Source of the DNA: JBELHJ01 sp042091495
GTDB lineage: Bacteria; Bacteroidota; Bacteroidia; Flavobacteriales; Flavobacteriaceae
DNA: 5,848 nt
NCBI GenBank assembly: GCA_042091495.1
Contig: JBELHJ010000089.1
Span: forward strand, 1 to 5,848
Reading direction: 5' to 3'
Part shown: piece after piece, positions 1 through 5,848 of the stretch
How positions within the stretch are numbered: the stretch's first letter is position 1
Layout: every line of letters begins with the position of its first letter
Position numbers and translations under genes: made by a program
The notes under the pieces: model-generated
Told to the model about the DNA's origin: nothing
The model's input: only the letters and a program-made list of their open reading frames with translations
Databases searched by the model: none

Positions 1-363
1 TATCCTGTAAAATTTGGCAAACGCTTTTACACCAACCACAGGTTTAGGTATGAGCAACGTTTTGTTGAGGGTCAAGATTTTAGAACCCGGTACCGTTATA
101 ATCTGTTTCTAAATATTCCTTTAAACAATGATGCTATTACACCCAAAACCTATTATATCGCGCTGTACAATGAATTATTTGTCAACGGCCAACGTGACAT
201 TGGGGACAACAGATCTGTAGCATTTTTTGATAGAAACCGCTTTTACTCTGGCATTGGCTACGTCATAAAACCAGGTTATAAAGTACAGTTAGGTGTAATG
301 AAACAAACGACCAACACTTGGGCGAAGCGCCAGCTACAATTTAGTTTTCATCACAGTTTTTAG
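1..363 (+). CDS. DUF2490-like outer-membrane beta-barrel protein, C-terminal part (5' end outside window)
   Basis: Frame 1 is open from the first base to a TAG stop at 361-363, giving the last 120 residues of a protein whose start lies upstream. The fragment has the alternating polar/aromatic strands of a small beta-barrel. It carries features typical of the DUF2490 family: HRFRYEQRF at residues 13-21, a basic-aromatic strand ending in NIPL near 33-41, ALYNELFVN near 54-62, and DRNRFYSGIGY near 77-87. It ends in a hydrophobic-aromatic C-terminal strand with terminal Phe (QFSFHHSF), as expected of proteins inserted by the BAM machinery. The family's function is unknown; members are predicted outer-membrane proteins. 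The next gene starts 61 bases on, in the same direction, but nothing shows an operon. The assignment rests on remembered family motifs rather than a search. Another small porin-like barrel family is the main alternative. Confidence 0.7.
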   Translation, partial: YPVKFGKRFYTNHRFRYEQRFVEGQDFRTRYRYNLFLNIPLNNDAITPKTYYIALYNELFVNGQRDIGDNRSVAFFDRNRFYSGIGYVIKPGYKVQLGVMKQTTNTWAKRQLQFSFHHSF

Positions 364-424
364 GTAAGTTACTGTAAATCAAATAATTGATTACCTTGTA
401 AGTAATAACTAACCATATGTGATT
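364..424 (+). other. Short intergenic region with a weak AT-rich inverted repeat
   Basis: These 61 bases separate the DUF2490-like gene from the repeat-protein gene. They hold an imperfect inverted repeat, GTAAATCAA (374-382) against TTGATTAC (387-394), with one bulged A and a 4-base loop. It has no following T-run, so it is a poor intrinsic terminator. No clear Bacteroidota promoter (TTG, then TAnnTTTG) is visible, and there is no Shine-Dalgarno sequence before the ATG at 425, which is normal for this phylum. Confidence 0.3.
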
Positions 425-1750
425 ATGAAAAAATTACTTACCTCCATCTTGTGCATTATCTTTTTTGTTCAAAGTTTTGCTCAAAAACATCAATCTTTTT
501 TAATTTCTAATAAATCAAAGCCTTTAAAGGTTAAACTCCATCAAAAAAACAACTTAACTAAAAATACAAGCCACCGAGGTACTAATGAAAATCATTCTCA
601 ATTACTTTCAAAACAATATTTTGAATGGGATTCTTCTGAGTCTGACTGGCTTCATAGTGAACAAGCAGATTATGAATACGATACTAGTGGTAATGCGATT
701 ACAGAACTGTATACGGTTTATGATTCGAGTAGTGAATCATGGAAAAATAGTATGCTTTCCAGTTACACCTATAATAATTCTGGCAATCCTATTGAGGGTA
801 TTGAAAGGTTTTGGAACGAGACAGAGAGTTCTTGGGTCATTGAAGATAAAGTTGATATAACTTATGATACCGATCAAAATATAATTTCTGAAATCTACAG
901 TTCATGGAACGAAAATGATGGTATTTGGATTGAGGTTGATAAGTACGACTACACTTATGATAATGGCAATTTGGTATTGTTGTTGAACCAAGAAAGGAAT
1001 TTTGAAAACGATACATGGGAAAACTTTGAACGTTATGTAGTTTCATATAATAATGGCCTAAGAGAAGAGGCTATTTTTCAAAGTTTTGATTCTGAAAATG
1101 CCAATTGGGTAAATCTTGATAAATACAACTATACCTACAATGCTTCAGCACCACAAATTATTGAATTAACTAGCAGATGGGATGGTATCGATTCTGAGTG
1201 GGATTCTATTGAAACCATAGATTATCATTTTGATAATAATGGTAATCCAATTATTGAGTTAATTGATTACGTTGTAAATTCATGGCCTTATTCAAAATAC
1301 ACCTACTCATACGATACTTCTATATCATATGATACTATTGATGGCCCACCAATTATAAGTTTTGACCCTGAATACAAATCAGAAATTGTGAACAAACCAC
1401 TAAATTACTTGTATGAACAGTATGATAACATTAATGAAGTTTGGATGAATGTTGAAAAGGAAACTTATGTATATTCTGATGATAACACAACGGATATATC
1501 TGAACTCAACAAAAATTTGTTAGTTGTCTATCCCAACCCTGCTTCGAACTTCGTTAATTTTAAAATTTCAAGTACTGATATTATTAAAGCAAATTTATCT
1601 GTATCTAATCTTCAAGGACAATTAGTTTTAAGTCAACCTATTTTAGCTCAGGAAACCATAGATATTAGTCAAATTCCAAATGGGTTATATGTTTATAAAT
1701 TAGAACTAAACCAAAAATCTGTTAGTGGTAAAATCATAATATCCCATTAA
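425..1750 (+). CDS. Secreted YD/RHS-like repeat protein with T9SS type A sorting domain
   Basis: The product is 441 residues. I chose the ATG at 425 over an in-frame GTG at 419 because MKKLLTSILCIIFFVQSFAQ then forms a standard signal peptide, cut near residue 19-20. After a polar linker, residues of about 62-299 form tandem repeats of 30-31 residues, each with a Trp followed about ten residues later by a YxYD/YxYN strand. The Trp residues fall at 75, 106, 137, 168, 198, 228, 259 and 287. A last repeat with Trp340 and YVYS follows an unrelated insert of about 30 residues. Residues of about 366-441 form a type A sorting domain, with VYPNPA near 368-373 and the NGLYVYKL strand near 419-426. The protein should cross the outer membrane by T9SS and be surface-attached or released. 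The repeats resemble YD repeats seen in other flavobacterial secreted proteins. Their ligand is unknown, and I see no enzymatic motif. Confidence 0.85.
   Translation: MKKLLTSILCIIFFVQSFAQKHQSFLISNKSKPLKVKLHQKNNLTKNTSHRGTNENHSQLLSKQYFEWDSSESDWLHSEQADYEYDTSGNAITELYTVYDSSSESWKNSMLSSYTYNNSGNPIEGIERFWNETESSWVIEDKVDITYDTDQNIISEIYSSWNENDGIWIEVDKYDYTYDNGNLVLLLNQERNFENDTWENFERYVVSYNNGLREEAIFQSFDSENANWVNLDKYNYTYNASAPQIIELTSRWDGIDSEWDSIETIDYHFDNNGNPIIELIDYVVNSWPYSKYTYSYDTSISYDTIDGPPIISFDPEYKSEIVNKPLNYLYEQYDNINEVWMNVEKETYVYSDDNTTDISELNKNLLVVYPNPASNFVNFKISSTDIIKANLSVSNLQGQLVLSQPILAQETIDISQIPNGLYVYKLELNQKSVSGKIIISH
608..1321 (+). repeat. Tandem coding repeats, period about 93 bases (30-31 residues)
   Basis: Eight consecutive units encode the pattern W-x(4-6)-SxW-x(8-10)-YxYD-xxGNxI. 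The second Trp of each unit recurs at intervals of 31, 31, 31, 30, 30, 31 and 28 residues. The units are clear at protein level but have diverged in DNA, so they look old and not recently amplified. The eighth unit is shortened. A ninth, isolated unit lies further on at about 1406-1477. Confidence 0.8.
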
Positions 1751-1768
1751 GAAAAATTTTAATAATCT

Positions 1769-1797
1769 TATCTTACTAAATCCCTCAAATTAAGATA
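1769..1797 (+). terminator. Possible weak terminator hairpin after the repeat protein gene
   Basis: TATCTTA (1769-1775) pairs with TAAGATA (1791-1797) as a perfect 7-bp stem around a 15-base loop, 19 bases after the stop codon. The stem has a single G-C pair, the loop is long, and the downstream sequence (GCCTTATTTC) has only a poor T-tract. It is placed where a terminator would be expected, but it is weak as one. Confidence 0.2.
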
Positions 1798-1863
1798 GCC
1801 TTATTTCAAACATTATAAATAATGAAGTCTTGATTGTGCAATTTATGTCAGTAATTATAAGGC
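1798..1863. repeat. Inverted repeat GCCTTAT...ATAAGGC in the intergenic region
   Basis: GCCTTAT at 1798-1804 is the exact reverse complement of ATAAGGC at 1857-1863, with 52 bases between the arms. It directly abuts the smaller hairpin at 1769-1797. The arms include three G/C pairs in an otherwise AT-rich stretch. It could be a structured leader, a split operator or chance; sequence alone does not decide. Confidence 0.25.
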
Positions 1864-1949
1864 CATTCAAAATGTTATACTATTTGTGAAGATTAATATT
1901 TTTAAGTGAAACAGTATATTATAATTTGCAAGGATATAAAAGTAAAATT

Positions 1950-3623
1950 ATGAATTGGTTTCTAAAAATTGGTTGGCGTTATTATTGTTGTTTATTTGTA
2001 ACATTGGGTTTTGCTCAGTCACAACCTAATATTTTGTTTATCATGTCTGATGATCATACTGCCACCGCTATTGGAGCTTATGGAGGGCGTTTGAAAGACC
2101 TCAATCCAACCCCTACTATAGACCAATTAGCCAAAGAAGGCATGTTACTAGAAAATGTATTTTGTAATAATTCAATATGCTCTCCCAGCAGAGCCACCAT
2201 TTTAACTGGACAGTACAGTTTTACAAACGGCGTTACCTCATTAGGTGGTAAAGTATCTAAAGAGAATCAACACCTCCCCATAGCCATGAAAGCAGCGGGT
2301 TATGAAACCGCTGTTATTGGCAAATGGCATCTTGGGGAATTACCACTGGCTTTTGATTATTTCAAAGTGCTACATAGTCAAGGAGCTTACTTTAATCCAA
2401 TTTTTACTGAGCCTGGGCTACCAGTTCAAAAATTTAAAAAAGGTAAAAAAATTGAAAAAGGTACTACACAAATGCAAGGACACTCTTCAGATTGTATAGC
2501 TGACTCAAGTATTGAATGGCTAAAATCAAGAGACCAGTCCAAACCTTTTTTCTTAAAGATGCATTTCAAAGCACCTCATGGTCCTTACGATTATGCCGCT
2601 AGGTATGAAGACTATCTAAAAAACGTAATCATTCCTGAACCTGAAAACTTAAGAGATAGAAAAAATCATGGGTCTATTGCAACAAGAGGTTACAATGATG
2701 AGCTGATTGATGTCATTGGCTCTTCTGTAAGCAACAGAAACATTGTAAGAAATCAAAAAAAACTACTTAAAAAATATACCTTTAAAACCAAGGATACCCT
2801 AGGTGAAACCTACCAGTATTTTCTAAAAAAATACTTGCGATGTGTAAAAGGAATTGATGATAATATTAATAAAGTGATTAGCTATCTTAAAGCAAATAAT
2901 GCTTTAGAAAACACCATTATAATCTACACGGCTGATCAGGGTTATTATCTGGGAGAACACGATTATTTTGATAAACGCTGGGGTTATGAAGAAGGCATGC
3001 GCATGCCATTTATTATTAGGTATCCAAAAACCATAAGCCAAGGACTAGTGAATAATGCCATCATTGAAAATATTGATTTTGCACCAACGCTAATTGATCT
3101 TGGTGGGGGCACAATTCCTGATTTGATGCAAGGGAAAAGTTTTAAAAGTATCCTGAATACCGGGAAAACACCTAAAGATTGGAAAAAAGCAGCCTATTAC
3201 CACTATCCACTTCATATGGCTCATCATTACAATCCGGCCCATATAGGACTTAGAACTGAAGATTATAAGTTATTATTCTTCTACGGAGCCTCTGAAAAAA
3301 GCGATACCCCAACTACTCCTCCGGGATGGGAATTATACGATTTGAAAAAAGATCCAACAGAAGATGTAAACGTGTATAATGACCCTAAATACAAAACGGT
3401 TATCAAAAGACTGAAAACAGACTTAAAAGCCATTAGAAAAAAATATCATTTTGATAGTGACCAATACCCATTTAACAAAATTATTGAAGCCTATTGGGAC
3501 TATGACAATACCGATTATGAAAATGCGATTTTAATCTCTAATAAGTCCAGAGCAATTATAATAAGTAATGCCGAAGAAAAAATAAAGCGCAAAGCAATGA
3601 GAGCCAATAAAAATAAGACCTAG
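1950..3623 (+). CDS. Secreted S1-type sulfatase (formylglycine-dependent), CSPSR motif
   Basis: A 557-residue sulfatase that hydrolyses sulfate esters, probably of a sulfated glycan. The ATG at 1950 is preferred to an upstream in-frame TTG (1926) because it begins the signal peptide, whose hydrophobic core is CCLFVTLGFA and which is cut near residue 22-24. Expected active-site elements are present in order: metal ligands Asp34-Asp35 (SDDH); the nucleophile Cys77 in CSPSRATILTG, to be oxidised to formylglycine, with Arg81; Lys125 and His127 in GKWHLG; Lys207 and His210 in FKAPHGP; Asp329-Gln330 in ADQGYYLGEH; and Lys342 in FDKRWGYEEGMRMPF. A DUF4976-type C-terminal subdomain spans about 414-500, with the WELYDLKKDP signature near 460-469. 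A Lys-rich tail of about 57 residues follows. There is no T9SS domain and no lipobox, so a periplasmic location is likely. The overall pattern resembles the iduronate-2-/GlcNAc-6-sulfatase-like branch; the substrate and SulfAtlas subfamily cannot be fixed by eye. Confidence 0.93.
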   Translation: MNWFLKIGWRYYCCLFVTLGFAQSQPNILFIMSDDHTATAIGAYGGRLKDLNPTPTIDQLAKEGMLLENVFCNNSICSPSRATILTGQYSFTNGVTSLGGKVSKENQHLPIAMKAAGYETAVIGKWHLGELPLAFDYFKVLHSQGAYFNPIFTEPGLPVQKFKKGKKIEKGTTQMQGHSSDCIADSSIEWLKSRDQSKPFFLKMHFKAPHGPYDYAARYEDYLKNVIIPEPENLRDRKNHGSIATRGYNDELIDVIGSSVSNRNIVRNQKKLLKKYTFKTKDTLGETYQYFLKKYLRCVKGIDDNINKVISYLKANNALENTIIIYTADQGYYLGEHDYFDKRWGYEEGMRMPFIIRYPKTISQGLVNNAIIENIDFAPTLIDLGGGTIPDLMQGKSFKSILNTGKTPKDWKKAAYYHYPLHMAHHYNPAHIGLRTEDYKLLFFYGASEKSDTPTTPPGWELYDLKKDPTEDVNVYNDPKYKTVIKRLKTDLKAIRKKYHFDSDQYPFNKIIEAYWDYDNTDYENAILISNKSRAIIISNAEEKIKRKAMRANKNKT

Positions 3624-3701
3624 ACGCATCTTGAGACTCTGGATATGTAAAATACATTTTATAATTGTATCTTATAGCTAAATTATATAACCCCATTTCA
3701 T
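3624..3701 (+). other. Intergenic region of 78 bases before the DUF4199 gene
   Basis: An AT-rich spacer. TATAATTG at 3660-3667 matches seven of eight positions of the Bacteroidota -7 element TAnnTTTG if the two free positions are counted. The closest upstream TTG (3631-3633) is 26 bases away, longer than the usual 17-23. A short inverted repeat (ATACA/TGTAT) overlaps it. A promoter here is possible but not supported well enough to call, and co-transcription with the sulfatase gene remains open. Confidence 0.2.
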
Positions 3702-4187
3702 ATGTTTAGTCTCAAAACCGAAATCAAATGGGCCTTTATATTCATTTTGGCACTTTTAACTTGGACCTTAATTGAAATGCTTTCTGGACTCCACAGTTCA
3801 AGAATTCATTTACATCCTTATGTAACAAATTTGTTCGCCATAGTTGCGATTGTTATATATGTTAAAGCTTTAAAAGACAAGAGGCATCACGATTTTAATG
3901 GACAATTAACTTATAAAGAAGGACTTATTTCAGGTAGTATTATCACCATTATTATCATCTTGTTTTCACCACTATCCCAAGTCATTATTCACGAAATTAT
4001 AAGTCCAAACTATTTTAAAAACATGATTAATTACAGTGTAAGTAATAACCTCATGTCTGCTATTGAAGCTGAAACCTATTTTGAACTCAGAAACTATATT
4101 GTAATGTCTGTGTTTGGCGATTTAATTATGGGAATAGTTACAACATTAATAGTAGCGGTATTTGTTAAACAAAAACGTTCCAAATAA
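3702..4187 (+). CDS. DUF4199-family small integral membrane protein
   Basis: The product has 161 residues and starts at an ATG with no Shine-Dalgarno sequence. Four predicted membrane segments lie at about 10-29, 39-57, 75-99 and 131-155, with a basic patch (KALKDKRHH, 55-63) after the second and a basic end (KQKRSK). The layout fits the DUF4199 family common in Bacteroidota: an N-terminal helix pair, then a YKEGLISG stretch leading into the third helix, an amphipathic segment of about 100-130 rich in polar residues, and a final helix. The family has no known function; members are predicted inner-membrane proteins. It follows the first sulfatase by 78 bases on the same strand, but nothing ties it to desulfation. 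It lacks transporter or enzyme motifs. The family call is by recognition of pattern, so a relative of unknown family is possible. Confidence 0.75.
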   Translation: MFSLKTEIKWAFIFILALLTWTLIEMLSGLHSSRIHLHPYVTNLFAIVAIVIYVKALKDKRHHDFNGQLTYKEGLISGSIITIIIILFSPLSQVIIHEIISPNYFKNMINYSVSNNLMSAIEAETYFELRNYIVMSVFGDLIMGIVTTLIVAVFVKQKRSK

Positions 4188-4192
4188 ACAGC

Positions 4193-5770
4193 TTAATAGA
4201 TTATTACTTTTTTTAACTGCGTATAACCACCCTCAAAATAGAATCTTAATACATAAAGACCATTAACCAAGTTTGAAGCGTTTAATATGCCATCCTGAAG
4301 ATGTAAATCTGTTTGTTGTTGCCCCATAACATTAAATACTTTAAGTCCCTTTAAATTGAAATCAGAATTAATTTTTATTTGTTTAGATACTGTATTGTAA
4401 ACTAAGTTAATGTTTGGTTTTTGGTGAATATTGGTTGACAAATTACAAGAATCACAATCGCCGCCACAATCAATGCCCGTTTCATTACCATTCTGGATTC
4501 CATCATTACAAGACCATCCTGTGATTTGAGTAGATAATTCATCAAATAAAGTTTGGTAGGCATCTAAAGCCGCTTGAGACAACGAATTTAAATCTAAAGG
4601 AAAGCGTTCTCGTCTGTCATTTGGTAAATCATAAAATTCATAATTACTACCCAGTTTTATAAGCTTGTAAGTCCCGTCACTAATAGCATAATTTAAATCT
4701 GACACCTCTGAATAATTAAAAGGCCTTTTTGGAGCTGTTGCATCTGCTAACAATGCCTTTAAACTAAAACTGTTGTGAATACCTCCATTCAAATCCTCTC
4801 CTATTGTTTCAAGGACAGTTGCATATACATCAGTTAAACTTACTTGGGCAGACTCTACAGCACCTTGTCTTGAAACACCGTAGCCACTCACAATCATGGG
4901 TACTAATATCCCTCCATTGTAAACTGAACTTTTCCAATGACCTCCAGGGTATACCTGAGGTTTTTCACCTACCATAGCAGATGTCCCATTATCCCCAACA
5001 AAGATTACCAATGTATTGGCTTTTTCGTCGTTGGTAAGAGTATTATAAAGTCTTTCAAATTCGTTATCTACAGCTTCAAACATGGCTAAAAACTTACCAC
5101 GATCTGTACTGGTTTCATGAGTATGTAAATTTGAGGGCGGCACATGTAATGGTGTATGTGCATTACCGTAAGCTACCCACATTAACCAGGGGTTATTATT
5201 AGACCGCTGCGTTTCCAACCAAGATATAGCACTATTTGTTATGTGCGAAGTGGCATATGTTGTTTCTGGCCCAACAGCAACACCATTTAAAATACGTGGC
5301 CAATTCCAATAACCTCCATCACCAACAGAACCAGATAAAAAACCGTCAAACCAATCAGCGCCCTGATTGTTAGGATGACTTAAATTATTCATAGTCCCTA
5401 AATGCCATTTTCCAAAGATGCCTTTTTGATAGCTAGGATCTAACACATTGATATATTCAAAAAGCGTTTGCTTATTTAATCCCAAGTGGTTGCCAACGTC
5501 ACTAACCCCAGATTTGTTGCCGTACATACCCGTAAGCATAGCGGCTCGAGTAGGTGTACATTTTGGATTAGACCATGCACTGGTAAAACGAATACCTTGT
5601 TGACTTAATTGATCTAAAAAAGGTGTTGAAGCTACATCTATACCAATACCATAAGAACCCATAGCATCAATACCAACATCATCAGCAATAACAACCATAA
5701 TGTTTGGCTTTTGTGAAAAAATTTGAGCTACCATTCCTAAGAAGAAGATAAAAATTAGATAGTTTTTCAT
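4193..5770 (-). CDS. T9SS-exported S1-type sulfatase, CTPTR motif
   Basis: A 525-residue arylsulfatase-like enzyme. Residues 1-20 (MKNYLIFIFFLGMVAQIFSQ) form a signal peptide. Active-site elements in order: metal ligands Asp30-Asp31 (IADD); the formylglycine nucleophile Cys71 in CTPTRAAMLTG, with Arg75; Lys121 and His123 in GKWHLG; His205 in GNAHTPLH; Asp260-Asn261 in GDNGT; and Lys280 in HWKSSVYNGG. The short C-terminal subdomain runs to about 418, including DGTYKLIKL near 365-373 and YDLPND near 380-385. A linker with Cys421, 435, 439 and 442 follows (NDGIQNGNETGIDCGG within it), a motif I know from other flavobacterial secreted proteins. Residues of about 452-525 form a type A sorting domain, recognised from LKVFNVMGQ (476-484) and LVNGLYVLRF (501-510), though the usual YPNP is replaced by LVYNTV. 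The enzyme should act at the surface or outside the cell. Its substrate is unknown. It differs clearly in motifs from the sulfatase at 1950-3623, so it is not a recent duplicate. Confidence 0.93.
   Translation of the reverse strand: MKNYLIFIFFLGMVAQIFSQKPNIMVVIADDVGIDAMGSYGIGIDVASTPFLDQLSQQGIRFTSAWSNPKCTPTRAAMLTGMYGNKSGVSDVGNHLGLNKQTLFEYINVLDPSYQKGIFGKWHLGTMNNLSHPNNQGADWFDGFLSGSVGDGGYWNWPRILNGVAVGPETTYATSHITNSAISWLETQRSNNNPWLMWVAYGNAHTPLHVPPSNLHTHETSTDRGKFLAMFEAVDNEFERLYNTLTNDEKANTLVIFVGDNGTSAMVGEKPQVYPGGHWKSSVYNGGILVPMIVSGYGVSRQGAVESAQVSLTDVYATVLETIGEDLNGGIHNSFSLKALLADATAPKRPFNYSEVSDLNYAISDGTYKLIKLGSNYEFYDLPNDRRERFPLDLNSLSQAALDAYQTLFDELSTQITGWSCNDGIQNGNETGIDCGGDCDSCNLSTNIHQKPNINLVYNTVSKQIKINSDFNLKGLKVFNVMGQQQTDLHLQDGILNASNLVNGLYVLRFYFEGGYTQLKKVIIY
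4194..4214 (+). terminator. Possible weak AT hairpin plus T-tract at the convergent gene ends
   Basis: TAATA (4194-4198) and TATTA (4202-4206) flank a 3-base loop. They are followed after one C by seven T residues (4208-4214), just past the DUF4199 stop codon. The order of hairpin and T-tract fits a plus-strand intrinsic terminator, but the stem is only five A-T pairs and lies inside the end of the opposing sulfatase gene, where the T-run also encodes lysines. Probably weak or accidental. Confidence 0.2.
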
Positions 5771-5848
5771 ATTTAAATAATACTACTTTGACTTAAAAAG
5801 AAAGAAATAGTTTAATCAAAAACCTGTTTAAAAAAGGTCTAAAAATTA
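5771..5848 (-). other. Upstream region of the minus-strand sulfatase gene
   Basis: These 78 very AT-rich bases precede the sulfatase ATG and should include its 5' untranslated region and possibly its promoter. Read on the minus strand there is no good TAnnTTTG -7 box and no Shine-Dalgarno sequence. A 4-bp hairpin (ACCT/AGGT, arms at 5838-5835 and 5825-5822 on that strand) followed by five T residues could be the remnant of a terminator of a further upstream gene, but it is too short to call. Confidence 0.25.

Larger units (their letters stand above)
1751..1949. other. AT-rich intergenic region of 199 bases between repeat protein and sulfatase
   Basis: No reading frame of convincing length or RNA gene is seen here. 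It contains two inverted repeats, listed separately (1769-1797 and 1798-1863). It must also hold the promoter of the downstream sulfatase gene if that gene is transcribed on its own. The nearest resemblance to a Bacteroidota -7 box is ATAATTTG at 1921-1928, 22 bases before the ATG. It mismatches the TA positions of TAnnTTTG and has no TTG at the usual distance upstream, so no promoter is called. Confidence 0.4.

Noticed and set aside
585..1046. Overlapping reading frames on both strands inside the repeat-protein gene (585-860 plus, 837-1046 minus)
   Set aside because: They lie wholly within a gene that has a signal peptide, regular repeats and a sorting domain. Their translations show no domain or signal and look like out-of-frame shadows.
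608..1321. RHS-type polymorphic toxin
   Set aside because: The repeats are YD-like, but the protein is only 441 residues, lacks an RHS core boundary motif and a C-terminal toxin domain, has no immunity gene after it, and ends in a T9SS sorting domain.
1884..1928. Possible promoter with TTG at 1884-1886 and ATAATTTG at 1921-1928
   Set aside because: The spacing of more than 30 bases is too long for the Bacteroidota -33/-7 pair, and the TA of TAnnTTTG is not matched.
2302..2499. A 65-residue alternative frame inside the first sulfatase gene
   Set aside because: It overlaps conserved sulfatase sequence including GKWHLG and has no recognisable features of its own.
4161..4173. Near-palindrome TTTGTTAAACAAA at the end of the DUF4199 gene
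   Set aside because: It is inside coding sequence, forms only a 5-bp stem with a 3-base loop, and has no following T-run. It is compatible with chance in AT-rich DNA.
5822..5838. ACCT/AGGT hairpin followed by T residues on the minus strand
   Set aside because: The stem is only four base pairs, and no upstream minus-strand gene is visible to give it context.
1..5848. Complete polysaccharide utilisation locus
   Set aside because: Two sulfatases alone do not make one. No SusC, SusD, glycoside hydrolase, lyase or hybrid two-component regulator lies in the window.

Overview
The window is AT-rich and looks like chromosome of a member of the Flavobacteriaceae, probably marine (Bacteroidota). The reasons are type IX secretion (T9SS) type A C-terminal sorting domains on two proteins, a DUF2490-type and a DUF4199-type protein, two secreted sulfatases, and starts without clear Shine-Dalgarno sequences. 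No species can be named from the sequence alone.

Layout. Positions 1-363 hold the 3' end of a plus-strand gene for a DUF2490-like outer-membrane beta-barrel protein. Positions 425-1750 (+) encode a secreted T9SS protein built of about nine YD/RHS-like repeats with a 30-31 residue period. After a 199-base AT-rich gap, 1950-3623 (+) encodes a formylglycine-dependent S1-type sulfatase (nucleophile motif CSPSR) with a signal peptide but no T9SS domain. A small four-helix DUF4199 membrane protein follows at 3702-4187 (+). Converging on it with only 5 bases between stop codons is a second sulfatase at 5770-4193 (-), with motif CTPTR, a four-cysteine linker and a degenerate type A sorting domain. 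The remaining 78 bases (5771-5848) are its upstream region.

How the genes fit together. The two sulfatases come from different branches of the S1 family and are predicted to act in different places: one in the periplasm, or at least not exported by T9SS, and one at the cell surface or outside. This would suit stepwise desulfation of a sulfated marine polysaccharide. No SusC/SusD pair, glycoside hydrolase, polysaccharide lyase, transporter, regulator or sulfatase maturase (anSME) lies in the window, so a polysaccharide utilisation locus is not shown. The repeat protein, the DUF4199 protein and the DUF2490 protein have no demonstrated link to desulfation. I found no RNA gene, CRISPR array, insertion sequence or prophage feature, and nothing that amounts to a clearly new system. 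The most distinctive items are the repeat architecture of the secreted protein and the contrast between the two sulfatases.
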